Part shown: positions 47,160-59,274 of the stretch, one piece after another | Layout: each line of letters opens with the position of its first letter | Position numbering within the stretch: the first letter of the stretch is position 1 | Assembly: GCA_001630475.1 (NCBI GenBank) | Contig: KV419402.1 | Span: 184,333 to 248,332, forward strand | Source of the DNA: Sistotremastrum niveocremeum HHB9708 | Lineage: Eukaryota > Basidiomycota > Agaricomycetes > Sistotremastrales > Sistotremastraceae | Direction of reading: 5' to 3' | Length of the DNA stretch: 64,000 nucleotides | Notes under the pieces: generated by a model | What the model saw: only the letters and a program-made list of their open reading frames with translations | Databases searched by the model: none | Told to the model about the DNA's origin: nothing | Translations under genes and position numbers: made by a program

Positions 47160-48305
47160 CTTGAGAGTTGAACTGCAGCTCTTGGCGAACCGGTCAATAT
47201 CGCAACAAATTGAAGAATGAGCAACAAGAAAGCACCAAACACGACCAAAGCTTCGGTAAAAACTGCAGGCAACATTCGATTTTGAACTCCGCCTCCGCCT
47301 CATCCTCATCGTCGCTGCCGTTCTCGAAACCATGGCGTGTCCATGTGTGCTCGTCGCGCTCTTTGTTCTGCCACGTCCTTGGATGCTCTTTAAGATGCAT
47401 TGATCCCTCTCAATGGTGTCAATGGTGAGTTAGACGCGTTCATAAGTGTTTAAAAATTGGCGTGTCCTAACGACATCCGTCCGTCCAGTTTTCTCATGAC
47501 CTCGCCTGACCATCTGGGTCATTGTCCTCCGAAGGTCTCTTTTAGTCATCTTCTATATGTATGTCACGCGTTATCTGGCATGATTGGCTGGATAGGGCCT
47601 TGACGCGAGCTTTTTAGTTAGATCTTACGACACCGTCTGGCTGTTCAATTGGATGTTACGATGCCAAATTCTTCAGAATCGTCGACTAGATCTCATGGAC
47701 TGTGTTTAACGAACGAGCTTATGATGGAGCAGCCATACTTCCCACCCTCGATTCTGTCAGTCTTTCTTGTTTTCATCACTGCGAAGCAGCTTTTCTTATT
47801 TATGGCAAGGCCACCGCATTGCCGCTTCCCGTAAGGAATGTCCAGAATTACCCTCGTTGGTGAGTATACTACTCTCCCAAAGTTCTCCGTCTCATTCCTT
47901 CAAGCTGCCGGCCAAGAGGTTGCGAGGTAGCCGTCCTCGCCCCACCGGATAAGCGCTATTTGTACGTTCCTCCTCCTCCTCCTCAGCTCTTATTCTTCCA
48001 TTGACACACTCTCATCTCAGTGTCTATGTTCCTTCGCTTCATCGGTCACTTCTCATACTATTAAAGACAGAATCGTATGTCAAGAGCCATCGCCCCCGCC
48101 TCGCTCACACCATCGCAATCCATGGATTCTTCCTTTCTCACGTACCCGCAAATCCACCGCGAAGATACCTTGCAACAGCTACATACCACGATCCTCGAAT
48201 CCCTCACTCAAGTTTATTCTCTTTGACTAAGGCAAAAGTCTCGTTGCATCTCCATATGACACAAGGTCCTGTTTCTGCTCTTGAAAGCTCTACATCCGAT
48301 TAGAT
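47160..48305 (+). other. R3 transcription unit
   Basis: The first exon reads QYRNKLKNEQQESTKHDQSF (about 47,187-47,250), close to R5. It stays open to a donor GTGAGTTAGACGCGT at 47,425. The acceptor CGTCCAG ends at 47,488, followed by TTTTCTCATGACCTCGCC, which aligns with R5 TTTTGTGGTAGCCTCCCCC. Relative to R4 and R5 the TPPHPR segment is read in another frame, giving a serine-rich run instead. No ATG is in frame close upstream, so an upstream exon or a non-AUG start would be needed. Further exons to about 48,300 are not resolved. Confidence 0.42.
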
Positions 48306-48469
48306 GAGAGGTTCCTTCGATCGTGTGACAATTCCAAGACCGCGTTTCCTCGCCGTATGCGATAATCCACGACCTGATGTCCCAGAGAGAGGAGCAAACA
48401 AAGCCAAGCAAACTCAGCGAAGTCGATTTGTTGACTGGAATGTCTATTGATTCTTTTCTGTTGGGGAGC

Positions 48470-49372
48470 CAGACAGTCGAACAAAACATTGTTTATTATC
48501 ATATCCAAGATCGACTTATACAAGACTCAAGCAGCAGGGCGATCAACACTCTCAACTCTCGAACCAATATACAGCCCCTCTACATTCAACCTGAACATGC
48601 TTGTTCTCCGATCGGACATATAAATGCGGAGAGATGCCGTATACGCTGGACCTGATCGTCAATAAATAGTGGCACGATGCTAGGATATTTGAATCAATGA
48701 TTGAATTACGAGAGCGGGATTACTCACTGCACACAGTCCCGCGCATACCACGACGGTATCGATAGCGTTCCTCTGCAAGCGGCATTACATGCTCATAAGC
48801 GCTTCCTGGAGTGTTTCCTCCCAAGTGCTGTAGACCATGTTGCTAGATGGTTGAGCGTCGATCAGGCATTCAGAAATATAGTGTGGAAATAATGACATAC
48901 CTCGTGCGACTGCGAAAGGATACGAAATCGCGGAACTTATAATCATCCCGCGCTACATGTATATGCTATCTTCGCCATGAGTAATCTTATTTCCACGGGC
49001 CAAAAAGCCAAAACGACGTACCTTTCTTGAAAAGCGAACTGAATCCAGAGTCCAGTATCTGAGGGGTTCCAGCAGTCTTAAAAAGAGGAACTTCAGAAAT
49101 CGCATGGCAAATAGAGGGATCAAACCGGACTTACCTAGGGCAGCGGCAGAACGAGCCCCCAAGGATAGAGCATGTCACCCGTCAATTCATTCACCCCAGT
49201 AGTGCCAGATGTAACACGTGATGAATGGGGGGCATATCTATAGTCGACCGAGAGAGGAGAGGATAGAGGGGAATAGATGGGCAAGAAGTGTATGAACGAT
49301 AGATTGAGAAATATCAGAGTGAGATGGGGGAATTCGCCCTCTGCTTGCACTCCTTATATACCCCCAACAGAG
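48470..49372 (-). other. Q4 transcription unit
   Basis: TATA box GGGTATATAAGGAG at about 49,363-49,350 with leader CCCCCATCTCACTCTGATAT. A long first frame reads FIHFLPIYSPLSS...VTSGTTGVNELTGDMLYPWG and stops one codon before a clean GTAAGT donor near 49,135. A second exon is bounded by CAG near 49,042 and GTACGT near 49,020. The end motif TTGGATATGATAATAAAC (about 48,507-48,490) holds an exact AATAAA. Confidence 0.42.
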
Positions 49373-49689
49373 AAGCATTCGGAAAGACCGGGAAGGACGG
49401 GGCGATTGAGGGGAGGGGTCAAGATTGTTTTCGGAACGGAGGTCTTGGCGCTGGGATCTGTGAGCGGGATCTGAGATCGGGACGGAGAGAACGGGGAGAC
49501 GCGGAAGCAAAAAGTATACATGCCATGGAGTTCTTCCGCAGATCTCGGAGGAAGGTTTTACGATCTAACTGACTGTCGATCGATCGGGTTCGGCGTATCC
49601 GCGATCCGTCGATCCCCTTGACAATGTTTTGTAGTAAAGTCTCTCGGAAACATGAAGTAGTTCCGTTCTCAGCGACCTAATTCATCGGC

Positions 49690-50695
49690 CGACCTGTGCC
49701 TTTCGATCAAAAATGTCTGTATATTGTATCCAAACACTGACTACATAGACTCAAAGATTAATTACCTCAGCATGCAGCACACGAGGACAGGGACACCGCC
49801 GTTCTCTTGTTAGCGAGATCCGGAATCCAGGACGAGCGGCTATATAATCTCTATTCTAGACAGCCTTACGTCCAACAAGTAAATCCTCACCCCAAGCGAT
49901 GACCATTGGCCAGATCAGGTACGGATTGTTTCGATCTGCAAGCGAATAGTCAATCAGCTGGGATGGTCAGAAAGGCGCATATATGGACTTACGACACTCT
50001 TCTGCCACACGATAACATGTGCTGTCGAAGCTTGTAGTTCCAGGGCTCGGCCTCAGCTCTGCGCTATCTCACTGGAAAATGTCAATATGTATATGGAAAG
50101 AAAGAAAGAAATATGGTCAACGCACCGGAGAAATGGATACACGCTCCCTGGCGATGAAAGCAGAGCGATATATGATCGTCGGATTCTGAGAGTGTTTTTA
50201 TCGTCGGCGGGAGTTGTGGCTTATGAAGCAGATAGAGTGTACTCACGCCACTTCGACTTCCCGGGGGTAACCCGAAACAGACCGATTTAGTCGATGGGGT
50301 CGAAATCTTCCGAATTCGGCTCAAACCGACTATACGGCGGCATCAAAAAGCAGAAGCCGATAGGAAGAATCCAGCTATTGTATTCGCATGATGAGTATAG
50401 GCATGACAACTGGAATAGCGACGCTCAGGACGTACTTGAAACGCAACGACCACATCTTCTGCGAGCAAAAGATCAACGGAGGAGAGCGTTTAGATGACGG
50501 AATCGCTAGGGGCACGCCTTCGCGTCCGTGGAGGAGCTGGCAAATTACATCGTGGTGGCGTTGGAACTTTCAATGGTATATCGTAGGAACCGACTCTCGA
50601 GGAGCGTAAATGACTGAGCGATATTCAAGAAGGGCGAAGTAGATGGGGGAGAGATGAAGATATTTGATGCAACTCGTCGCTTATTATACTCCGGC
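49690..50695 (-). other. P4 transcription unit, probably decayed
   Basis: TATA-like GGAGTATAATAAG at about 50,692-50,680 with leader CCCCCATCTACTTCGCCCTT. Introns are recognisable at donors GTACGT near 50,432, GTGAGT near 50,246, GTGCGT near 50,124 and GTAAGTCCATATATGCGCC at 49,993. The exon matching P2 reads DFDPID, a stop, then IGLFRVTPGKSKW, so one in-frame stop interrupts it. The following exon reads SDDHISLCFHRQGACIHFSG, which parallels P1 GPHWWRCCIPSKALVIIG in spacing. The last exon has stops and the end motif reads TTGGATACAATATACAG. Confidence 0.42.
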
Positions 50696-50699
50696 TTCA

Positions 50700-51150
50700 C
50701 TAGGTCGACAATGTGTCCGGCACAAAAGATCCCGACGATCGAAGAAGTGGAACGATTCGGAGGAGAGACCGGGACAAAAGGCTTGGCGATGCGATTGACA
50801 GTTCCACTCTCGTAGCGCTGAACGATCTACAAGAGGTTGACAGAACAAGGGGGAACTGAAAGAAGCTCTCTGAGGAGATTCAGAGTTCGGACCGGAGAAG
50901 TTGTGTCATTCCGGGAGGATCGGCGTTTCAAAATGGAAGGCAGACTGTTGAATGTCGATCGATCGATGAGTCCGAAGATCTTTAGCGGAAGAGATCTCGA
51001 CACACGTGCGGAACTATCAGAGATGAGACCGAATCGAATTCACAAGTCAATTCAACTGCCCCAAGCGGGGCCAAGCGTCATCCGTGCCCAACTGTTGCTT
51101 CCGGAGTCGTTGGTATAATTCCGAGCCAAAGGTCGCGCGTATTATAGAAC
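50700..51150. promoter_or_regulatory. Shared upstream region between P4 and R4
   Basis: Holds AAAAGGCTTGGCGATGCGAT then TGACAGTTCCACTCTCG (about 50,778-50,815) and GTCGATCGATCGATGAG (about 50,955-50,972), the same blocks in the same order as in the other P/R intervals. Confidence 0.42.
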
Positions 51151-51189
51151 ACAAGTATTGCCTGAAGATGATTAGCAACAAATTGTCTT

Positions 51190-52090
51190 GAGCGAAATTG
51201 AGGATTGAGAAGGGTAAAGAGCCAAACACGACCAAACCTCAGAAATTGGGCGAAATATTCGGCTTCAAACTCCGCCTCATCCTTGCCGACACCGCTATCC
51301 TCGCAGCATGTCGTGTCCTTGTCTACATTCCGCGTCGTTCATTTGGTCAAAGTGTCCACGAGGTGGCAAGCTATCTGAAGCCTTGAATTTTATGCCCCGA
51401 TAAGTAAAAGGCGTACGAGAAGTTTTTACGACAAAGCTCTCCACCCTGCGATGTACCTCCTTCGGAGCTCTTGCCTTGATCTACCGTCCTGTCATCTCGC
51501 TCTCTGTGATCTCTATGCGTACACGCATCTTTATGGACTTCTGCATTCGGTAGCCTTTCACGCACGCGTCATCTCTTCATCTGGGGTTCGGTGAGTCGTT
51601 GCATTTTCAACTGCTGCACATTCGCGTTTCTCAACCACATCAGCTCGTCCGTGCTTTTATAGCTTGCTACTCGTCCACCCCTTGATTGATAGGTATCTGC
51701 GGAAACAGTATCATGGGTGCGTATCGTCATTATTGCCGTATACGAATTAAGAGCCAATGCAATAACAGAGCCTCGGCGCTGACTCTTCTCCTCGGACCGT
51801 CTCCATCGCACGTGTGTTCCCCTCGAAGGCTTTTGCATGCGTCCAACGATGCACCGTCCTCGACAAGCCATTTTCTTTCCAGCCAGCGCTCTCCTCGAGA
51901 TCACTTATAGCCAAAATCCCGGTCGCAGTGCATCGTTCAATTCAAGACGGACCCCGGATAAACTTTTTTCACGAACAGTGAGTGCAACAGTCGTTCTCGT
52001 TGATATCTTGAGTCACCTACTGGATGCTGTCACCGTCTTCGTGTGCTCAGAGTCTGTCTTCAATCATACCCATCAATCAACAACGTAAAA
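51190..52090 (+). other. R4 transcription unit
   Basis: The frame AKHDQTSEIGRNIRLQTPPH then PCRHRYPRSMSCPC is open from about 51,217 to a stop near 51,400 and matches R2 and R5. A stop stands directly before AKHDQ, so this copy lacks the N-terminal part in frame. A competing frame starts at 51,198 (MRIEKGKEPNTTKP). A GTAAG-like donor near 51,402 (GATAAGTAAAAGGCGTACG) is weaker than in other copies. At about 51,845 the words CCAACGATGCACCGTC recall CCACCAATGCACCGTC of R2 (43,847). Confidence 0.4.
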
Positions 52091-52209
52091 TTACCTATTG
52101 ATACGACAAAACAATATGGAACCCCTTGAATCAATATGAAAGGCTACCTTTTGTCTTGTACATTCAGAGGGAGAGCGGCTTGCGCATACTACTCACAGAA
52201 AGACTTCTT

Positions 52210-53175
52210 TCCATGCCACGTCGAATAAAAATTGGTTTATTATCCTATCCAATATCTGCTTATACAAGACGTCTTCGGGTCAACTCGACACGTCTCCATG
52301 TCAAACAAGCGTATAATCCCTGCCACTACTCAAAAATCGCGCTCGTTCCGACACCGACTATACAAGTGAGGGCTGTAACTCGCTCGCTACTCATTGGAAC
52401 CGAAAAAAATACAAGCTTCCAAGTATATTCAGCAACGCTCAATAAATTTTGAAATGCTGAAAGAGCGAGATCACTTACAAGTTGTATCTGTTCCAACCAA
52501 TACTTCAGGTTGTCCGTCAATCAAGGACCTCACAGTCGGGGAACACGACACGATAATACTCACATTCAAACACTCTCACAGCGGGATTCTTCTACGACAC
52601 CGCGAACCTCACTAACGCGGACGACAACAATCAGCAGCTGAGAATCAGTCCAATTCTGAACGGAACACACCCTGTGGATCAACGATGTCTTCGAGACGCA
52701 TTATGGTGGGAAGTTGGTAGGAAGCCGTCTTCGGGTCGTTGACGCCTTCCTGATTTTCGCATCAGCAACTCGTCGAGTCTTCACTTGCCAGCGACAAAGG
52801 AAACGAATTCGACGCACCTGTGTGAAAGAACTATCATAGCTCCCTGTGGAATTGGTGGCGGTTGTAGCACTAAGTGTTCCGCGTGATCGATGACTTTCAA
52901 ACTACAAAATGTTCGGTCTCAGGGACAAGATGAAAAGATAGTCAATGAAATTTGACATACTCATCGGGGCTCGACATCGTCCAGCACTGGTCCAATCAGA
53001 GTAATGGAGGAAGATATAAGTTCTTAAGGAGGAGCCTCAGGGCGTAGCGTCCGCAAGAAAGGGAGGGTAGAGGTGGGCATAGTGAGTGGCCGTGAGATGA
53101 ATGATGACCTAGATGGGGGTAGATTCAAACGAGATGGGGAAAAGTCATCGTTTACTCGCTCCCTTTATACTCCCC
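52210..53175 (-). other. Q5 transcription unit
   Basis: TATA-like GGAGTATAAAGGGAG at about 53,173-53,158 with leader CCCCATCTCGTTTGAATCTA. The conserved W-L-C-S exon could not be found, so the body has diverged more than in Q1-Q3. The end motif GGATAATAAACCAATTTTTA (about 52,245-52,225) has an exact AATAAA. Exons are not assigned. Confidence 0.35.
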
Positions 53176-53509
53176 AACGCACGCCAAAGAGAAAAGCATC
53201 CGGAAGATCAGATCGAGTTGCTCGATCGACGGAACGCCCGAGGAGGGGATCGAATGTTGCGCTCGGAGTGGAGTTCTTGGCATCATGATCTACATGTTGG
53301 ATCTGAGATCGGGATGGAGGGCACGGGAGGGAACGGAAGCACCTGTACAAATAGAAAGCCTTCCGATGATCGCGGTTCTTGACACGCGATCGCTCCGCCC
53401 GATTCATGCACTCCACAACCCAGCCTTTCCACTTCTCAATATTTTGAATCGATTCACTCACGCCTTGAGCCACCATGAAATTCAAGTTCAATATCGGGCA
53501 TCTGATTCA

Positions 53510-54532
53510 TCGGCTGCCGGCATATTTCGACCAAACAATTCCTTTTATTGTATCCAATAACTAAACATATAGACTCACGCATACAGCGACGCTCTACACC
53601 AGACCAGAAAGCCCTATCACTTGATCCGCTCTCCTCCCCACCTAGCGCTTCCCACTACTCGCGTACCCCGTTCCTCGATTGAGATGATAGTCGGCGGTAG
53701 GCAAGATGGGATCGCACTCCGATCGCGGTGCTCCACAATGCGTACATGCACCAAACTAGATTTGATTTCAAGGAGCCTCCCTCTACGAGTGAGCTTACAG
53801 TCAGATGACGTGAATCTAAAGGGCATATATGAGTACTTACGCCATGCCTCTACTGGATAGACACTTTCCTGATCAGCATATACGTATCCACGACATGATC
53901 AACAGTTTGAGTACGGAGTACTGTGCAATATTAATGAGAGTGTAAAAAACAATAAAAGCCATCGACATACGAGGTCAAGGCGTGACGCGACGGCATTGAC
54001 GGCGCCGGAGGGTTCGATACTGCATAAGTTCTTGGCGTCAGCGGGATTTATGGTTTAAAGAACGAGGTAGACTATACGTACCCCGGTCTCGATTTCGATG
54101 CTTGGCAAGGTGGACTGGCTATATCAATTGCTTGCCAGTCAAGCAGATTCAGTTGGATGGATGAGCGACGATACGGCGGCATTGCAAGCACTCCCAACCA
54201 AGAGCCCAGACCGCTATCGTAGTCCATGCTGAGTATACGTCTGACGACTGGAATAGGGAAGACCTGAGACTTACGAATGTTATAATGCCGTGCGAGCCTA
54301 GACTTTCAACAGAAGAGCGGCGAAGCCTTCAAGTGACGATGACGTAGAGTCCCCTTCACGAAGAGTAGCGGAGACAAAGAACTTGCATCGTTGTGGTGGT
54401 GGGATTACGCTGAAGACGAGAGTAAGAACGCCTGAAGAGACTGAGCAAATAAGGGAGGAATATCCAAGAAGGTAAACGTAGATGGGAAACAGATGGAGAT
54501 TTCCCTTGAAAGTCTCCTGTATTTATACTCCA
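53510..54532 (-). other. P5 transcription unit
   Basis: TATA box GGAGTATAAATAC at about 54,532-54,519, as in P1, with leader CCCATCTACGTTTACCTTCT. Splice sites are conserved: GTAAGT near 54,275, GTACGT near 54,080, GTATGT near 53,967 and GTAAGTACTCATATATG at 53,840. One short ORF begins MQVLCLRYSS and ends almost at once. The third exon reads VSNPPAPSMPSRHALTS or IEPSGAVNAVASRLDL in alternative frames. The end motif TTGGATACAATAAAAGG (about 53,558-53,540) has an exact AATAAA. Coding is doubtful. Confidence 0.4.
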
Positions 54533-54534
54533 GC

Positions 54535-54970
54535 TTCACGACCCGGACGATCTCTCCAACCGAAGCCTTCCAAATATCAAAGAAGGGTAAACGACTCGGA
54601 GAAGAGAAAGAGCTTGGCAGCCGATCGACGGCTCTACGATCGTGGCCCGTTCGATGAAGAGGAAGGCTTCGGATGATGAAGAGTCCATCGGGGTCAAGAA
54701 CGTTTTCCCAGGAGAGTCAGAGCTCCGGCAGTAGAAGTCCTGTCATTCCGCGACGATCGGGGATCTGGAGTCGAAGATAGACAACTCCAATGTGATCGAC
54801 GATCGATCGACAGATCGATCTGTATGACAGAGTCTCCCGCACCATAGAAGATCTCAAAACATACGAAAATTCATCCGGAATGAAGATCGATAGCCCCACA
54901 CTTTCCGAATTCAACAATTTCAAGCTTCAAGCTTCATCCGAGTTCTTGCCAAGAAATCGCTGACGAGTGA
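54535..54970. promoter_or_regulatory. Shared upstream region between P5 and R5
   Basis: Has AGAGCTTGGCAGCCGATCGA then CGGCTCTACGATCGTGG (about 54,608-54,648) and ATCGACGATCGATCGACAG (about 54,796-54,815). The CTTCAAGCTTCATCCGAG block near 54,925 also occurs before R2 (about 41,570). Confidence 0.42.
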
Positions 54971-55019
54971 CGTGCACCGTGCGGCCCATGATCATCTGGA
55001 GAATCGTGGCGAAAGGAGG

Positions 55020-56285
55020 ATGCTTCAGGAATATTTTGAGATAATTGAGTGTCGATTCTGGGAAGCCAGCGAATATCGCAAAGAATTGAAGAATGGACAA
55101 GAGGTCAGCACCAAACACGACCAAAGCTTAGAAACGCAACGAAATAATCGAGTTCAAACTCCGCCACATCCTCGCCATCTCAGCCGTTCTCGACGACACG
55201 TCGTACTCTGGTCTAATCGACGCGGCATTGCTTTCAATACAGTTCAATACAGTGCCAACGGCGTATTATGATGCTCGGAACCACGAAACAGACTGTCAAA
55301 ATGAGTAAGACGCGTTCATCCTGCCAGTCAGTCGAGTCGTATAATTACGTCGCAATCTGCTCTTCCAGTTTTGTGGTAGCCTCCCCCTTAAGACATGGCT
55401 CTGGTCGACGGGTGTACGTCTATGTGATCTTGTCCCAGGTCCGTCTCGGTCTGTGGAATTTTATGCGCACAGTGATGCTGACGGGGTTGTTAGACGCGTT
55501 GGATCGGCTGCCGTCAGGGCGCTCTGTCGAACGTGACGAACGTGGACTTAGCAGGATGACCAGGCAGATCTGCTAGAGCTCCGTAGACGTGGAGCCCGTC
55601 CGTGTAAATTCTGACATTCTCAAATGTGAACCGGTTAGTCAGAATCTCCTGGGCTGAAGCGAATTGGGTCCTCATTCGTGGCAGGATCACCCCATCCCCT
55701 GAAAAGCATACACTGGCAAGACACTCGCCGCGTTTCGTATACGGGCCCCCCTCATCAGTAAGCCTCTTCATCTTCCGGCGTTTGATGTCATCTATCACAG
55801 ACGGGATCCGTTGTTCGCTTAGTCTCCTCGCTTCATGAGCTATAATGCGTCAATGGTACGTTCCTCACTATACTCACTTCATGTTCTTCCGCTTGTCTAC
55901 TGTCCCTCTCAGTGTCCACCTGTTACCCCTCTGTGCTCGACTTTCCTTTCGACTAGAACCGCCCGATCTCAAACTCCAGAGACAGCCACCTTCGATTTGC
56001 TCATTCGATTTCAGCACCGAAGATGCTTCCATCACGAAGCGCCACCGCAACCACCGAGACATACACCACAATCCATTAGCACAGCGTCCCGAACTCGTCA
56101 TGATCAGACTCCCTCTTCTCTTCGAGAGCTTCCCACGAAGACGAATGCTACGGTCAACTGGAGCATCGATACGAACCTTCTGTGAAGATGCTCAAATTTT
56201 CGAAGACAACGAACGGGCTCCTTCTGCGATATTGCCATACAAGTCACTCAAGAAGCTCAAGTCTGCGCGTTGGATCAGTGACTGA
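55020..56285 (+). CDS. R5 gene, clearest R copy (protein of unknown family)
   Basis: An ATG at 55,020 opens a frame reading MLQEYFEIIECRFWEASEYR, KELKNGQEVSTKHDQSLETQ and then RVQTPPHPRHLSRSRRHVV. Exon 1 runs to about 55,290, where a donor GTAAGACGCGT follows; the unspliced frame meets a stop at 55,269-55,271. The acceptor CTTCCAG ends near 55,369 and the next exon begins TTTTGTGGTAGCCTCCCCC. Later parts contain two overlapping open frames (55,835-56,185 and 55,845-56,285) whose status is unclear. The N-terminal half is charged and helical. The TPPHPR-R-rich half is basic. No domain is recognised. It diverges from P5 over the shared interval and converges on Q6. Confidence 0.42.
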
Positions 56286-56634
56286 AGTCCGAGTTTCGCA
56301 TGCGTGAACGCAATTTACTCTGAAATGCTATCTTGGTCTTACTATCTTGACGACCGGCGGTGGATACTGCAAGATTTACGACTGTGACCACGGAGTAAAC
56401 TAGAGCGCTGTGAATGAGAGAGCGAACGCGCGTGCAAGTCTGAATAATGTCCTTCGAACATAATTGCTTATTTGACTGGGAAAACAATTTCTCTCAGTGC
56501 CGCAGCGCTGAAGTCTCTATTTGGCTACTATGAAACTTGAATTTTGGGGGATTGCGAAACAAGCTGAAGCAAGTTCTCTGTACGAGCTGTGTCGAGTTGG
56601 ATGTGCACCTCGCTTCTCGGCTTATTGGTAGGAC

Positions 56635-57545
56635 CGAGACGTCGAATAACATTTGTGTATTATAAAAATCAATGTCTACATATACAATAGGTTACGAAGC
56701 AAGAATACAAAGCCACCACTCTCGTCTGACTCCAAAGGACAATTTCCCCTTCAAAGTCGCACTCTTCCTTTGATGGAGTACCAAGATACCGAGGGGGAAT
56801 CTTACCCGTCCCTCTCCGTACGAACCAGCATACTCAGTCTAAGTCGATTATTTAATAATTAGCAACAAAGATATTGCCCGAGGATATAATCACTTACTGC
56901 TTAGATTCAACACAGCTGTTCTCCAAGCTTGTCAGTCGGGATTCTCGAGATCGCGTATCATCAGAACTGAAACGTACTCAAAACGCTAACGCCGAACTCA
57001 TGCTTCTTGATTCTCGCCATGGTCCCAGTCGAGACTGATGATAAGAGGTCGACGCTCGGGGATGAGAAATGATAATGAGAGTGAAAGAATGGACGCACAT
57101 TGTTTGACTCGCCTCGGCTCAGGCTCTGGGACCGACGTCCTCTGTGAACCCATCCCTGGTTTCATCGTCAGCACTACGAATCCGTCATCGACAAACCAAA
57201 CAAAAAGGACTTACAGGACATCATGACTGAAGAAAGTACGATGCGTTGAACGACGCGGCTGAGGAAAAATCTCGAGGACATTAGTTCATAGACGTTCATA
57301 TTGACACAACGCAAGATGAGGCATACCTGAGAGAGATTGAAGATCTCCAGAACGGACCCATGACTTGCGAGCAATCACATAGAACGTCGTGCGATCGGAC
57401 AGACGTAGGAGCACGTCACAGATCCGACTAGAGGACAATATGTGTGGATAGATTGAACGGACACTGCGCACCTCTAGATAGAGATAGATGGGGGTAAGAT
57501 GGGGGAAACTCGACCTTTTCCCTCCTCTCTTTATACTCCCCCAAA
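56635..57545 (-). other. Q6 transcription unit
   Basis: TATA-like GGAGTATAAAGAGAGG at about 57,540-57,526 and leader CCCCATCTTACCCCCATCTA. The downstream body shows no clear W-L-C-S exon. The end motif has decayed to TTTTTATAATACACAAAT (about 56,672-56,655), but GTTATTCGACGTC follows as in Q5. Upstream of the TATA box the Q promoter block is well kept (57,545-57,800). Confidence 0.38.
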
Positions 57546-57954
57546 CTCAGAAGCATCCGAGAAGAACGGACCGATCTGCCCGATCTCCGGAACATCTTCA
57601 TACGTCCAGGGAAGGGATCGGGAGTCGATCTCGGAGTGGGGATCTTGGCATTCAGATCTTCGCCTCGAATCTGAGATTGGGAAGGAGGAAGCGGAGGGAT
57701 TCGGGTCGAAAATATGCGCATATAGACCCTTGGCGCAAGCTCGCAAAGTCTTCTTCCCGTCCGACGATCTCGGATCTCCTAGCAGATCTCGATACGAGGG
57801 GTCACCTCCGTTGATCTAGGATATAACAAAGACCTTCCAAGGCAGCTTTTTTGACGGTTCAGGCATTATTTGTCGTTCAGAATGAAAGGTGAGGTTGTGC
57901 ATAGGGTTAGTAATTGGAGGCTGACAGATAGACAGTGACCTTGAAGTTGTGCTA

Positions 57955-58970
57955 GGGACCTGTCATTCGAGCAAAATAGTTTATATATTCTAGCCAAGGA
58001 GTCCCAAAATTACAACAATCTACCAGTGCGAAGAGACCCGAACACAGAAAAACTCTCAAATTTATTCCAGCTCACAGGGTATTTCCACGACAATTGGCAA
58101 CGCTCACTCAGCCCCGCAATCTTGTCGGATACCCTTCGCGCTGGCTGAAGCATGTAGTCCATGGAGATCCTCGAGATGGAGAACTCTCAACAGCGCACTA
58201 CCTATCCGGAAGCGACTTTATGACGCACCTGTCAAACTGAATCAGCCCGGACATATCACAATTCGAATCAAGACTCACCGACAAAATTCGTCTCAACAGC
58301 TCTCTAGCCAGCGCCAACACCCTTCACCACGTTCACTAGGCTCTCTCATTATTGAAAATTTTTCAAAAGACGAAGAACAGACTTACTTGACAGGATTCCG
58401 CGACTGCCAGGACGTTCGCAGTGTCATCGACTGGTCCAAGTGTCTAAGCTTTCTTGAAGACGTCTAGCTGACTGACCCTGACAGGGAAGTGAAGGGTCAG
58501 CGAGTGTAGACAATGAAACACCAAAAGAACATACTACTTCCCGGCATTCTTACTCAGGCTGACCCTTCATGTCGACTCCGATTCATCAGTTCCACGGTTT
58601 CTAGACTTGTTGGAACACTAGTTCCCCACGGGAGGGAGAGGTGATCGAGACCTAATTTAACCATCAGCCAGGCGCATATACACGGTGTAGAACAAAACGA
58701 CCGACCGATGATGAAGGAATGCGGGCTCTTCTGGATAAATTTAAAGTATTGCTGACTTCTGACAGTTGTATGTGTCGATCAAAGCGTGACAACCGAAACA
58801 GCGAAGGGAACAGAGGAGGAATTTAAAGGGCAAAGAGGGAAAGAAACCAGGGGTCAAGAAGAGTTTGGGACGAAAGACAAGATGGTGCGGTTTTCATTCA
58901 AGATGATGGGCGTAGATGAAAGGTAGATGGGGATTTTCGACGGCTCTTCGCAGCCTTATATACTCCATCG
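57955..58970 (-). other. P6 transcription unit, degenerate
   Basis: TATA box GGAGTATATAAGG at about 58,965-58,953 with leader CCCATCTACCTTTCATCTAC. The conserved donor has decayed (plus-strand GCGCATATACACGG near 58,673). The end motif reads TGGCTAGAATATATAAAC. No R copy follows; P7 comes next directly. Confidence 0.35.
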
Positions 58971-59274
58971 CCCCGATGCATCGGATGAGCCGGAAGAGGT
59001 TGAGAGACGATCGGCTCCCCGTTGAGATTGACATCTGGACGATCGGGGACGGACTCGATCCTCGGGAGAAAATCATATTCAAGAAGCGCTGGGATATCCG
59101 TCGATCGAGAGATCTCCCGGAAGCTTCGGACGATCGAAGAAGAGGGATCCTCGATCTACGCATACCGTAAACCCACAGCGTTGCAATCGAGAAGCAATGG
59201 AATCGATCTAGCCATTGCTTCCGACGATCGAGTTGCAGTACGTCCCTGAGCTATGTTCTGACGTTCCGAAATTC

